From positions 2,675,501 through 2,739,500 of the forward strand of contig NZ_CP107921.1 of the NCBI RefSeq assembly GCF_036014215.1: a DNA stretch of 64,000 bases, read 5' to 3'. Both the position numbers and the translations under genes were made by a program. Positions 40,289-49,657 of this stretch are shown here, piece by piece (within the stretch, counting starts at the first letter, position 1; every line of letters starts with the position of its first letter). A model generated the notes under the pieces. That model searched no databases. It was not told the origin of the DNA and worked only from the letters and a program-made list of their open reading frames with translations. The stretch is from Streptomyces sp. NBC_00440 (lineage in GTDB: Bacteria; Actinomycetota; Actinomycetes; Streptomycetales; Streptomycetaceae).

Positions 40289-41722
40289 TCACGGACGCAG
40301 GGACGGTTCGCGCTCCATGCTCTTGCGGTCGAGTGTCGCGTCGTACGGGGCGAGCGGCTTGGCCCGCAGCGGGTCGGCCTGCACCGCTGCCGGGGCCACC
40401 CCGGCCCAGGCCAGGATGCGCGCGGTTGCCTTCGCCCTCTCGGCGGGGGCGAGGCCGTCGACGTTCGCGCCGTGGTTCATCCCGGGCGCGGTGAAGACGT
40501 AGCTGTCGTGCGGGTGCTTCCCGACGCTGAAGCGCTCGGCGCCCCAGGGGTCGTTCTGCCCGTACACGTACAGCATGTGGTCGGCGTGGTGCTTCACCCA
40601 GTTGTCCACGTCGGCCATCACACCGGGCTGGAAGCGCATCGGGATGGAGCTGGGTACGAAGTGCCGCGGCGGCTGGTAGCCGTAGCGGCTCAGCTTGCCG
40701 AGCCAGGGCTGCTTGATGTCCGGCGAGCCGAGCTGGGTACCCGCCTGGTAGTAGTACGGCGTGTACGCGTCGAGTCCCTGGTCGGTGTAGAAGGAGAACC
40801 CGGAGATCGTGTCGACGGAGTCCCAGATCTCCTGGTCGGTGGCGTGCGGGGCGTCGGCGGGGACGGTGTCGCAGTCGGAGAGCAGGCTGTACTGCCAGAA
40901 GCCCCAGATGTAGTCGAGCACCACGGCCTCGTACGCCTTGTCGAGTGACCCGACGGTGCTGAAGGTGTAGCCGTTGTCCTTGGCGTACTGGGCGTACGTC
41001 TTCTCCAGCGGCCCGCGCCGGATGAGCGCCTCGCGCTGGACGCCCTCCAGCCGGTCGCGGCACTCCTTGGTGCCGACGGTGCTGAGGAACCGGTCGTACG
41101 CCGAGTCCTCGTTGTTGACGACATCGTCGGGCGCGACGTACGCCACGACCCCGTCCATGTCCTTCGGGTAGTAGCGCTCGTAGTAGGTGGCTGTCATGCC
41201 GCCCTTGGAACCACCGGTGGTCAGCCAGTTCCGGGTGTAGATCTTCTTGAGCGCCGTGAACAGCCGGTGCTGGTCGCTGGCGGCCTGCCAGATGTCCAGC
41301 TTGGACCAGTCGGCGGGCTGCGGCCTGGACGGCGTGAAGTAGCGGTACTCCAGTGACACCTGGTTGCCGTCGACGATCCGGGTCGGCTCGGTGCGGCTGG
41401 GCGTGGTGGAGACGTTGTACCCGCCGGTGTAGAACACGGTCGGCCGGCTGGTGTCCTTGTGCAGCAGCGTGAAGCGCTGGTTGAAGGTGCCGTCCGACGG
41501 GTGCCGGTGGTCGATGGGCTGGGTGTACTGGAGAACGAAGAAGCGGTAGCCCGGGTAGGGCTTCTCATCGATGAGGCTCATGCCGGGAATCGCGAGGATC
41601 CGGGCCTTGATGTCCGTGGTGTCCGGTCCCGCGGCGGTGGCCGCACCGGCTGATGCCCCCGCCGCACTCAAGGTGCCTATGAGCACCACGAACGCGAGCA
41701 GCCATCTGAGCGACTTGCGCAT
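40289..41722 (-). CDS. Secreted S37-family peptidase (477 aa)
   Basis: A Sec signal peptide (MRKSLRWLLAFVVLIGTLSA, cleavage near residue 30). The alpha/beta-hydrolase serine lies in TTGGSKGGMTAT (Ser172); likely Asp and His lie in YGQNDPWGAE and APGMNHGAN. This is the PS-10 type of Streptomyces aminopeptidase (Peptidase_S37). It would trim N-terminal residues from extracellular peptides. Confidence 0.86.
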   Translation of the reverse strand: MRKSLRWLLAFVVLIGTLSAAGASAGAATAAGPDTTDIKARILAIPGMSLIDEKPYPGYRFFVLQYTQPIDHRHPSDGTFNQRFTLLHKDTSRPTVFYTGGYNVSTTPSRTEPTRIVDGNQVSLEYRYFTPSRPQPADWSKLDIWQAASDQHRLFTALKKIYTRNWLTTGGSKGGMTATYYERYYPKDMDGVVAYVAPDDVVNNEDSAYDRFLSTVGTKECRDRLEGVQREALIRRGPLEKTYAQYAKDNGYTFSTVGSLDKAYEAVVLDYIWGFWQYSLLSDCDTVPADAPHATDQEIWDSVDTISGFSFYTDQGLDAYTPYYYQAGTQLGSPDIKQPWLGKLSRYGYQPPRHFVPSSIPMRFQPGVMADVDNWVKHHADHMLYVYGQNDPWGAERFSVGKHPHDSYVFTAPGMNHGANVDGLAPAERAKATARILAWAGVAPAAVQADPLRAKPLAPYDATLDRKSMEREPSLRP

Positions 41723-41820
41723 TCAGCCCTCCCCTGGGGATCACAACGAGTAGCCGCGAACCTAGCCGGGGTAACACCAGGCACGCCAGACCCAGTTGAC
41801 CATCGGGAGCGATCACCCGC

Positions 41821-42303
41821 TCAGCACAGGAACCAGCCCGACGCCCCCTTCTTGCCGGAGACCGCGCCCACAGCCCGGACGCAGCGGTTCGCCGCACGGA
41901 CCCTCACCGGCCCCGCCAGACGGGTGAACCGCCCGCTGTCGGAGACCGGCAGACCGCCGCGCACCTGGAGCTGGACCGACATCTGCCTCCTGGCGCCCGG
42001 CTTCTTGGCGAGGGTGACGGCGCAGACGTACTGGCCGCTCCGGAAGACCTGGAGCCGACCGGTGGCGAAGCCCACGGACCTGACCTCGTGGCCGGGGCAC
42101 CCGGACGCGGCGCTCGCCGGGTGAGCGCCCGGCACCACCAGGGCGAGCGCCACCGCGGCCGCCGCCGTCAGGCCCGCGGCCCAGCGGCCGGCTCCCGGGC
42201 CGCGGGCGGGTGCCCGCACGGACTCGCGCACCGGCGGACGCACCGGTGCGGGCCCCACCCCGTGCTCCGGCCCGCTCTCCGGCTTTCGCCACAACTCGAA
42301 CAC
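41821..42303 (-). CDS. Hypothetical membrane-anchored/secreted protein (160 aa)
   Basis: The GTG at 42,303 follows AAGGGG. A Pro/Arg-rich cytoplasmic stretch (about 1-40) precedes one hydrophobic segment (WAAGLTAAAAVALALVVPGA), probably a signal anchor or signal peptide cut after ASA. The exported part has four cysteines (SGCPGH; YVCAVTL; NRCVRA; WFLC), enough for two disulfides. Family not recognised. Confidence 0.6.
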   Translation of the reverse strand: MFELWRKPESGPEHGVGPAPVRPPVRESVRAPARGPGAGRWAAGLTAAAAVALALVVPGAHPASAASGCPGHEVRSVGFATGRLQVFRSGQYVCAVTLAKKPGARRQMSVQLQVRGGLPVSDSGRFTRLAGPVRVRAANRCVRAVGAVSGKKGASGWFLC

Positions 42304-42505
42304 TTCTTCCCCTTCGGCCGCGCGAGCGTATGTGTGTACGGACGCAAGGGACAGTCCGCTGGTTGCGCCGCAGAAGCGGACAGATGATGACAGGTTCGGT
42401 GCAACCCATGCCATCCGCCCTGCCACCTGCCCGTGCGCCGGCAGACCGGACCCCCCGTGCACCGGCGGAACCGTCACGAACCGCCGAACCGTCGCCGCGA
42501 AACCG

Positions 42506-43666
42506 TCACCGGCCCGGTTCCGCCAGCGGAACCCCCGCACGGGCGCGTGGCCTGCGACGGCCCCGGACCCCGCCCCGGCCGCCCCGCTCGCGGACCGGCC
42601 ACAGCAGCACATACGCCGTGGACACCGCTACGAACGCCAGCCGCAGCAGACCGCGCAGGGCGTCGTCCGGAACGACGAAGACACTGCCGTACAGCGTCAG
42701 CAGCGCCAGCCAGCTCCACCACGGCACCAGCCGGCGCTGCCCGATGACGTCCCACAGCAGCGTGCCGAGCAGCACCGACGCCGTGTAGTACGTGTAGACG
42801 CTCGGGTCGAGCACGATCCGGGCGTTGGCACCGAGCAGGACCACCGCGGGCCAGCGGCCCCGCCAGACCGCCACCGTGCCGAGCACCAGGCCGAGGGCTG
42901 CCTGCGCGGGGCGGTCCCAGCCGGGCGTCTCCGGATCGCCGACCCCGAGCCAGCGCAGGGCCGACGCGGGATGGTTGGGGATGGCGAACTTGGCCGCGGC
43001 GAAGGACTGCGGGTCGCCGACGAAGAACGGCAGCCAGGCGACCGCCACCAGGCCCGCGCACCACAGGGCGGCCCGCAGCCAGTGCCGCCGGGGAAGGGCC
43101 AGCAGCAGCGGGAGGAAGGCCAGCGCGGTGGGTTTGGAGTCCATCGCCAGGGCGAGGAACGCGCCGGTGGCGGCCGGGGTGCCCCGGGTGACGGCCCGGA
43201 CCGCGAGCGCGGTGAAGAACAGCGCGAGTACGTCGTCCAGGTGCCCGAAGCGGACCGCGACCTCGATCCACATCGGGATGAAGGCGAGCCCGGCGATCAG
43301 TACCCGCTGGCGCAGCCGCTGGTGGTTGGTGCCGGTGCCCAGCAGATGGTGTGCGGCGCTGCGCCCGGCCAGAACGACGATGACCAGGCCGAGCAGGGAC
43401 ATCAGCGCGGCGGCGAGGAACTGGCCGGTGGCTTCCGGGAACGGGTTGAACAGTCCGGCGACGAGGAAGCTGACCGGGCCCATCTGGAGCTCGGGATGGT
43501 GGGCGTAGAGGTTGAGACCGCCGGAGCCGGAACCCTGGTAGAGCAGCTCGCCGCCGGCGCGCAGATAGTGCCAGGAGAAGCCGCCGTGCGGCTCCACCAC
43601 GGCGAACCACAGCACCGTCCAGGCGGTGAGCAGCACCAAGTGCATCCGCTGGCTGATCGTCGGCAC
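42506..43666 (-). CDS. Multi-spanning membrane protein, GT87/DUF2029-like glycosyltransferase (386 aa)
   Basis: About ten hydrophobic segments and an early periplasmic loop with acidic/His residues (WHYLRAGGELLYQG; NLYAHHPELQMG), followed by GHLDDVLALFFTALA, resemble polyprenyl-phosphate-mannose-dependent GT-C enzymes. The C-terminal about 30 residues are strongly basic. The GTG start follows GGGAG. Substrate unknown; glycosyltransferase reading is by overall pattern. Confidence 0.6.
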   Translation of the reverse strand: MPTISQRMHLVLLTAWTVLWFAVVEPHGGFSWHYLRAGGELLYQGSGSGGLNLYAHHPELQMGPVSFLVAGLFNPFPEATGQFLAAALMSLLGLVIVVLAGRSAAHHLLGTGTNHQRLRQRVLIAGLAFIPMWIEVAVRFGHLDDVLALFFTALAVRAVTRGTPAATGAFLALAMDSKPTALAFLPLLLALPRRHWLRAALWCAGLVAVAWLPFFVGDPQSFAAAKFAIPNHPASALRWLGVGDPETPGWDRPAQAALGLVLGTVAVWRGRWPAVVLLGANARIVLDPSVYTYYTASVLLGTLLWDVIGQRRLVPWWSWLALLTLYGSVFVVPDDALRGLLRLAFVAVSTAYVLLWPVRERGGRGGVRGRRRPRARAGVPLAEPGR

Positions 43667-43819
43667 CGTATCTCAGCTCCCGCTTCCGGTGTGTGCGCTG
43701 TCGGGGCTGCACATCCCGGTATGGAAGAGGGCCGAACGGGAGGAAAAGTTGTCCCGGCGGCGGACGTGCGGCCCCGGTAACGCTCTCATCCCGCACTCAC
43801 AGCACCTTCACGAGGGCCC

Positions 43820-43854
43820 CGGCCCCTCCCCTCTCCGAGGAAGGGGAGGGGCCG
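43820..43854 (-). terminator. Terminator of the ABC exporter gene
   Basis: CGGCCCCTCCCCT and AGGGGAGGGGCCG pair around a 9-nt loop, 22 bp beyond the stop. Confidence 0.75.
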
Positions 43855-43875
43855 GCCTGATCCAGACGAAATGCC

Positions 43876-46800
43876 CTACGCCACCACCTCCGCGGGCTCC
43901 CCGACGAAGGTCCGCCACAGCCGTGCGTAGCTGCCGTCCAGGGCCAGCAGCTCCTCGTGCGTGCCGTCCTCGACCACCCGGCCGTGGTCCATCACCACCA
44001 CCCGGTCCGCCCGTGCCGCGGTGGTCAGCCGGTGGGCGACCACCAGCGTGGTCCGCCGGCCGGCGATCCGGTCCGTGGCCTGGTTGACCTGGGCCTCGGA
44101 CGCCAGGTCGAGCGCGGCCGTCGCCTCGTCGAGCAGCAGGATGTCCGGGTCGACCAGTTCGGCGCGGGCCAGCGCGATCAGCTGGCGCTGACCCGCCGAG
44201 AGGTTGCGGCCGCGCTCGGCCACCTCGTGGAGGTAGCCGCCCTCCAGGGTCGCGATCATGTGGTGTGCGCCGACCGCCCGCGCCGCCGCCTCGACCTCGG
44301 CGTCGGTCGCGTCCGCCCGCCCGTACGCGATGGCGTCGCGGACCGTACCCGCGAAGAGGTACGCCTCCTGCGGGACGACCCCGAGCCGGTGGCGGTAGGC
44401 CGTCATGTCCATGTCCCGCAGATCGGTGCCGTCGGCGGTGACCCGGCCGGCTGTCGGGTCGTAGAACCGTGCGACCAGCTTGACCAGCGTGGACTTGCCC
44501 GCGCCTGTCTCCCCGACGAAGGCGACCGTCTGCCCGGCCGGGATCCGCAGATCGATGCCGCTCAGCGCCGCCTCGGCCACATCGGCTCCATCGGTCCCGT
44601 CGGCCGCCCCGTACGCGAACGAGACGCCCTCGAAGGCGATGTCGCCGCGCAGCGCGGTGACATCCAGCGGCACCGTGCTCGCCTCGGTCGACGTGGGCTC
44701 GGTGAGCAGCTCCTGGATGCGCTTGAGCGAGACGGTGGCCTGCTGGTAGCCGTCGAAGACCTGGGACAGCTGCTGCACGGGGGCGAAGAACAAGTCGATG
44801 TACAGGAGGTACGCGACCAGGGCGCCCGTGGTGAGGGTGCCGGCCTCGATCCGGTGCGAACCGACGATCAGCACGGCGGCCGCGGCCACCGACGACAGCA
44901 GCTGCACGAACGGGAAGTAGACGGAGATCAGCCACTGGCCGCGCACCCGCGCCTGCCGGTAGTGGTCGCTGCGGCCGGCGAAGCGGCCCGCGCCGGTGGA
45001 CTCGCGGCGGAACGCCTGCACGATCCGCAGCCCGGAGACGGACTCCTGGAGGTCGGCGTTGACGACGGAGATCCGCTCGCGCGCCAGCTCGTACGCCTGG
45101 ACGCTCTTCTTGCGGAAGACGTACGTGGCGACGGCCAGGAACGGCAGCGTCACGAAGACGACAAGGGCCAGCTGGACATCGATCACGAACAGCACCACGA
45201 GGATGCCGAAGAAGGTGACGACCGAGACGAACGCGGTGACCAGACCGGTCTGCAGGAAGGTGGAGAGCGCGTCCACGTCCGTGGTCATCCGGGTCATGAT
45301 CCGGCCGGTCAGCTCACGCTCGTAGTAGTCGAGGCCGAGCCGCTGGAGCTGCGCGAAGATCTTGAGGCGCAGCGTGTAGAGGACCCGCTCGCCGGTGCGT
45401 CCGGTCATCCGGGTCTCCCCGGTCTGCGCCAGCCACTGGACGGCCACGGTGACCAGGCCGAGCCCGGCCGCCGTCCACACCGCGCCGGTGGCGAGCTTGG
45501 TGACGCCCTGGTCGATGCCGTGCCGGATCAGTACGGGCAGCAGCAGCCCCATGCCCGCGTCGACCGCGACCAGGAACAGGCTGATGAGCAGGACGGGCCC
45601 GAAGCCGCGCAGCAGCCGGCGCAGCCCGTACGAGGTCTCGGCGGCGACGGCGTGCGCCTCGTCCACGTCCGGGGTGTCCGTGGCGGGCGGCAACGCGGCT
45701 ACCTGGGCGAGGAGTTCGGGCGTCGCGGGCATCCCGCCGGGGGCGGGGGCGGCGTCCGTGCCGGTGCCGGGGGTCTCGTTGCGTACCCAGAGCGGCGGGG
45801 TGATGCCCCGCTCGACGTCGAACTCGGCGTCCAGCTCCGCGCGTACGGAGGTGTCCTCCGGCTCGTCCGCCACGGGCCCGGTGTGGCCGGGCGAGACACC
45901 GCCCAGCTCGTCCGGGTCGGTGAGCAGCCGCCGGTAGAGCGCCGAGCGCTCCTCCAGCTCCGCGTGCGTGCCGACGTCGGCGAGCCGGCCCCCATCGATG
46001 ACCGCGATCCGGTCGGCGAGGTTGAGGGTGGAGCGGCGGTGCGCGATGAGCAGGGTGGTCCGGCCCGCCATCACCCCGCGCAGCGCCTCGTGGATCTCGT
46101 GCTCGACGCGGGCGTCCACGGCGGATGTGGCGTCGTCCAGGAGGAGCAGCCTGGGGTCGGTGAGGATGGCGCGGGCGAGCGCGACGCGCTGGCGCTGGCC
46201 GCCGGAGAGGGTGAGGCCGTGCTCGCCGACGGTGGTGTCGTATCCGGCGGGCAGCTCGGCGATGAAGCGGTCGGCCTGGGCGGCGCGCGCGGCAGTGCGG
46301 ATCTGCTCGTCGGTGGCGTCGGGGAAGCCGTAGGCGATGTTGGCGCGGACGGTGTCGGAGAACAGGAAGCTGTCCTCGGGCACGAGGCCGATGGCGGACC
46401 GCAGCGACTCCAGGGTCAGTTCGCGTACGTCGTGGCCGCCGATGAGGACCGCGCCCTGCGAGACGTCGTAGAAGCGCGGCAGGAGCAGCGAGACGGTGGA
46501 CTTGCCGCTGCCGGACGAGCCGACGACGGCGACGGTCTCGCCCGGCGCGATGGTCAGGGAGAAGCCGTCGAGCACGGGCCGGTCGTCGGTGTACCCGAAG
46601 GAGACGCCGTCGAACTCGACGGTGGCCTCGGCGTCCGCCGGGAGCGTCTTCGTACCGTCCTCGATGGACGGCTCGGTGTCGATCAGCTCAAGGACGCGCT
46701 CGACACCCGCGCGGGCCTGCTGGCCGACGGTGAGCACCATGGCGAGCATCCGGACCGGGCCGACGAGCTGCGCCAGGTAGGAGGAGAAGGCGACGAACGT

Positions 46801-47733
46801 CCCGAGGGTGATCTCGCCGCGGGTGGCCAGCCAGCCGCCGAGCGCCAGCATCGCGACCTGCCCGAGGGCGGGGACGGCCTGGAGGGCCGGGGTGTAGCGG
46901 GAGTTCAGCTTGATGGTGCGCAGCCGCCCGGCGAAGAGCCTGCGGCTGACCGTGCGGATCTTGCCGGTCTCCTGGTCCTCCTGGCCGAACCCCTTCACCA
47001 CGCGGACCCCGGTGACGGCTCCGTCGACGACGCCGGCGACGGCGGCGGCCTGCCCCTGGGCGTACCAGGTGGCGGGGAAGAGCCGGGTCCTGCTGCGTTT
47101 GGCGATGATCCACAGGGCGGGCGCCACGGCCACGGCGATCAGCGTGAGCAGCGGGGAGAGCCAGGCCATGATGACCAGCGAGATCACGAACAGCAGCACG
47201 TTGCCGAGGGTCATCGGCAGCATGAAGAGCAGACCCTGGATGAGCTGGAGGTCGCTGGTGGCGCGGCCGATGACCTGCCCGGTGGACAGCTCGTCCTGCC
47301 GGCGCCCGTCCAGCTTCATGATCGTTCCGTACATCTCGGTACGGAGGTCGTGCTGGACGTCGAGCGCGAGGCGTCCGCCGTAGTAGCGCCTGACGTAGGT
47401 GAGGACGTAGACGACGACGGCGGCGCCGATCAGCAGCCCCGTCCAGACGGCGAGGGACCGGGTGCCGTTGCCGATGACGTCATCGATGATCACCTTGGTG
47501 ACCAGCGGGACGAGCGCCATGACGGCCATCCCGGCGAGCGACGACCCGAGGGCCAGCAGCACATTGCGCCGGTACCGCCAGGCGTACCCGACGATCCGCC
47601 GAGCCCAGCCCTGCCGCCGCGCTCCCCCGGCCGCGGCGACCTGGGCCTTGTCCTGCTGCGCGCCGCCCTGCTGCGCACTGTCCTGTTGCGCGCTGTCCTG
47701 TTGCGCGGCGTCCTGTTGCGCGGCGTCCGCCAC
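43876..47733 (-). CDS. Fused double ABC exporter, TMD-NBD-TMD-NBD (1285 aa)
   Basis: Two complete half-transporters in one chain. The first NBD has VVGSSGSGKSTVSL, LSGGQRQRVALARA and LLLLDDATSAVD; Asp replaces the usual catalytic Glu after Walker B, so the first ATP site is probably degenerate. The second has FVGETGAGKSTLVK, a variant signature LSAGQRQLIALARA and ILLLDEATAALD. Each NBD follows a six-helix membrane domain. The N-terminal about 30 residues are AQQDx repeats. The GTG at 47,733 with GGGAGG is preferred to the ATG 21 nt upstream. Lipid or drug export is likely; substrate unknown. Confidence 0.88.
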   Translation of the reverse strand: MADAAQQDAAQQDSAQQDSAQQGGAQQDKAQVAAAGGARRQGWARRIVGYAWRYRRNVLLALGSSLAGMAVMALVPLVTKVIIDDVIGNGTRSLAVWTGLLIGAAVVVYVLTYVRRYYGGRLALDVQHDLRTEMYGTIMKLDGRRQDELSTGQVIGRATSDLQLIQGLLFMLPMTLGNVLLFVISLVIMAWLSPLLTLIAVAVAPALWIIAKRSRTRLFPATWYAQGQAAAVAGVVDGAVTGVRVVKGFGQEDQETGKIRTVSRRLFAGRLRTIKLNSRYTPALQAVPALGQVAMLALGGWLATRGEITLGTFVAFSSYLAQLVGPVRMLAMVLTVGQQARAGVERVLELIDTEPSIEDGTKTLPADAEATVEFDGVSFGYTDDRPVLDGFSLTIAPGETVAVVGSSGSGKSTVSLLLPRFYDVSQGAVLIGGHDVRELTLESLRSAIGLVPEDSFLFSDTVRANIAYGFPDATDEQIRTAARAAQADRFIAELPAGYDTTVGEHGLTLSGGQRQRVALARAILTDPRLLLLDDATSAVDARVEHEIHEALRGVMAGRTTLLIAHRRSTLNLADRIAVIDGGRLADVGTHAELEERSALYRRLLTDPDELGGVSPGHTGPVADEPEDTSVRAELDAEFDVERGITPPLWVRNETPGTGTDAAPAPGGMPATPELLAQVAALPPATDTPDVDEAHAVAAETSYGLRRLLRGFGPVLLISLFLVAVDAGMGLLLPVLIRHGIDQGVTKLATGAVWTAAGLGLVTVAVQWLAQTGETRMTGRTGERVLYTLRLKIFAQLQRLGLDYYERELTGRIMTRMTTDVDALSTFLQTGLVTAFVSVVTFFGILVVLFVIDVQLALVVFVTLPFLAVATYVFRKKSVQAYELARERISVVNADLQESVSGLRIVQAFRRESTGAGRFAGRSDHYRQARVRGQWLISVYFPFVQLLSSVAAAAVLIVGSHRIEAGTLTTGALVAYLLYIDLFFAPVQQLSQVFDGYQQATVSLKRIQELLTEPTSTEASTVPLDVTALRGDIAFEGVSFAYGAADGTDGADVAEAALSGIDLRIPAGQTVAFVGETGAGKSTLVKLVARFYDPTAGRVTADGTDLRDMDMTAYRHRLGVVPQEAYLFAGTVRDAIAYGRADATDAEVEAAARAVGAHHMIATLEGGYLHEVAERGRNLSAGQRQLIALARAELVDPDILLLDEATAALDLASEAQVNQATDRIAGRRTTLVVAHRLTTAARADRVVVMDHGRVVEDGTHEELLALDGSYARLWRTFVGEPAEVVA
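47657..47731 (-). repeat. Five 15-bp tandem units encoding AQQDx
   Basis: In-frame units at the 5' end of the ABC exporter gene (TGCGCGCTGTCCTGT-like on the + strand). Five codons per unit means copy number can change without frameshift. Confidence 0.7.
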
Positions 47734-47911
47734 TGGTGCCTCCCGTTGTCTCATACCACCGGAAGGATCCAACGCGGCGACCTGGGGATTTCATCCCGCT
47801 GCAACATTCCGGGGTACGGGTCCGTCCGAAGGACGTACGGGGACAGGTCTGCGGACCTAGGTCTTTCGTTTGGATCCTGCCGGGCTCGCGGCCTGATCCA
47901 GACGGACGGTG

Positions 47912-49021
47912 CTAGCGCGACTGCGCCCAGTCGTAGAGGCGGTGGGCGCTGTCACCGAAGCGCGTGGCGTAGAGCGTGGGGGTCGGCCCGCCCGCGAGTT
48001 CCTCGCTGGTGGTGGTGATGCCCACGACGGTGCCGGTGCCGGTGCGGGTGTCGAAGTGGGCCAGGTGAGGTCCACCGCTCGATCCGGCCGACATGTCGCA
48101 GGTCTCACCCCACAACAGGGGCACCTTGGGACCGGGGTGGCTCGTGCCCGCGCAGTGGATCATGCGGGAGCCGACGTACTTGTCCTTGGGATCGTTGAGT
48201 CCGTTGCTCGGGTATCCGAAGGTATGGATGAACTCGCCCTCGACGGGCTGACCGAACCCGATGTGCTGGCTTCCGGTGATGTCCGCGATCGGTTGTCCCC
48301 CGGCAGCCGGGTTCGCCACGAGGAGTCCCGTGTCGTAACCGGCGGCAGCGATGTCCGACGATTGCGTGGTGTCCGGGTCGGCGTTCCAGCGGGAAGAGGT
48401 GGCCATGGTCCTGATGCTGAAGCCACCGAGCGGTTTCGTTCCGTTGCGATAGCCGGGAACGAAGTAGAAGTTGTGGTTCCAGGTGTCGTCGCCGGAAGGC
48501 GAACCGACGCCTCTCAGACAGTGTGATGCCGTGACGACGGTACTGCGGTTGGCGCTCGTGACGACCGTCGCGGTGCAACTGCCGTCGTAGCCGTCGGAGA
48601 AGGTGAAGAACAGGCGGCCGACGTTCTTCACCACCGCCCCGCCGTGAGTCCACACGGACCCGGAGTCCGGCGTGTTCGCGGGAAGCGGCCGCGGGTCGTC
48701 CGGCGTGTCGTCGTCCTTGGGTACGGGGGTGATCTCGGGGACGACAGCGCTCGCCAGCTTCAGCCGCTCAGGGGTCCAGTAGGCGTCTGTCCGGTTGCGC
48801 TCCTGTGCGGTCGTGGCGCCGGCGTGGGTGGTGGTGGTGTCCGGTCCTGCCGCGCCGCCGCTGCTGGACGAGGGGTTGTGCGGTACGGCGTTGGCGGCCG
48901 CGGCCGGCGTGACCAGTGCGACGACGGCCGCCGACACCGTGACGGTGGCCCCGATCGCGCGGCGGAGGGTCCTGCGGGTGCTGCCCTGCTGACCGCAGGG
49001 GCGATGAGATGGAATGTGCAT
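47912..49021 (-). CDS. Secreted trypsin/V8-fold serine protease (369 aa)
   Basis: A Sec signal (basic start, hydrophobic ATVTVSAAVVALVTPA) and a Ser/Thr-rich propeptide-like stretch precede the protease domain. The triad is His167 (TASHCL), Asp230 (GYDTGLL) and Ser315 (MSAGSSGGP). Paired cysteines at 149/168 and 290/308 could form disulfides. The ATG has only a weak ribosome-binding site. Stand-alone gene. Confidence 0.86.
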   Translation of the reverse strand: MHIPSHRPCGQQGSTRRTLRRAIGATVTVSAAVVALVTPAAAANAVPHNPSSSSGGAAGPDTTTTHAGATTAQERNRTDAYWTPERLKLASAVVPEITPVPKDDDTPDDPRPLPANTPDSGSVWTHGGAVVKNVGRLFFTFSDGYDGSCTATVVTSANRSTVVTASHCLRGVGSPSGDDTWNHNFYFVPGYRNGTKPLGGFSIRTMATSSRWNADPDTTQSSDIAAAGYDTGLLVANPAAGGQPIADITGSQHIGFGQPVEGEFIHTFGYPSNGLNDPKDKYVGSRMIHCAGTSHPGPKVPLLWGETCDMSAGSSGGPHLAHFDTRTGTGTVVGITTTSEELAGGPTPTLYATRFGDSAHRLYDWAQSR

Positions 49022-49302
49022 GCGCCGGGACAGTAGTCACGCGATGTCAGGAAGCGGTCAGAGAAGCGTGCAGGCGGTGTCAGCACGGCGGGTCGGCGCG
49101 TCGGCGCGTCTTGCCGGACGGCGGGATGGTGGCCGAGCATCTCGCGAAGCTGCTGCGCGGGCGCCGCGAGCAGTTCGGGACCCGCCAGGATACTCACGCG
49201 CCGGCCGGCGCCCGCTGGTCCTGCACGAGCAGACGGCCTCCCCGAGGGTCTCCACATCCCGTAAAATCTGGTCGGTCCACCAAAAAGCAAGATCAACTTC
49301 TC

Positions 49303-49331
49303 TTGACCTCGGTGGCTTCAACCACTACTTT
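49303..49331 (+). promoter_or_regulatory. Candidate promoter of the xdh leader
   Basis: TTGACC, a 17-bp spacer and TACTTT give a housekeeping-sigma-like match, about 44 bp before the small leader ORF. The rest of 49,022-49,302 shows nothing I can support. Confidence 0.5.
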
Positions 49332-49374
49332 TCGATGAAGTAGACCTGTAATCACTGAAGGAGGCGACCAGCAG

Positions 49375-49452
49375 ATGTACACCTGCTCTGATGTCGCTCG
49401 CCTCGCCCGCCTCACGGTCTGGGCCCCGGGTCAGGTCGCACACGGCTGCTGA
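49375..49452 (+). CDS. Candidate leader peptide ahead of xdhABC (25 aa)
   Basis: MYTCSDVARLARLTVWAPGQ then VAHGC and stop. GAAGGAGG lies 9 nt before the ATG, one of the best ribosome-binding sites in the region. Two cysteines, three arginines absent of clusters; no obvious stalling codon run. Its stop is immediately followed by sequence that can fold in two exclusive ways (49,453-49,490). Could be an upstream ORF controlling xdh transcription, or a small unrelated peptide gene. Confidence 0.4.
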   Translation: MYTCSDVARLARLTVWAPGQVAHGC

Positions 49453-49492
49453 GCACGCCGTTCTGATGTGCCGCCTTCCGTGGCACGTTTCT
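49453..49492 (+). promoter_or_regulatory. Alternative hairpins after the leader peptide
   Basis: GCAC (49,453) can pair with GTGC (49,468), or GTGCC (49,468-49,472) with GGCAC (49,482-49,486), the latter followed by GTTTCTTTGATTT like an intrinsic terminator. Short stems, so tentative; the layout resembles an attenuator. Confidence 0.35.
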
Positions 49493-49657
49493 TTGATTTC
49501 CCCCTCACCATTCCCGGCACAGCGCTGACGCGTGCCGATGTGCGCCCGCCCCTGACGTGGCGCGTCCGAGCATAGAAAGCTGCCCGAAATTGGCGAACAT
49601 GATGAATCGACCTGCCCTGCAGCGAAATCCTGCCCCGCAGCGAATTGAAGGCCCGTC

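Noticed and set aside
43957..48018. Very long rightward frame (1353 codons)
   Set aside because: Antisense shadow of the ABC exporter gene, whose motifs are unambiguous; high GC keeps antisense frames open.
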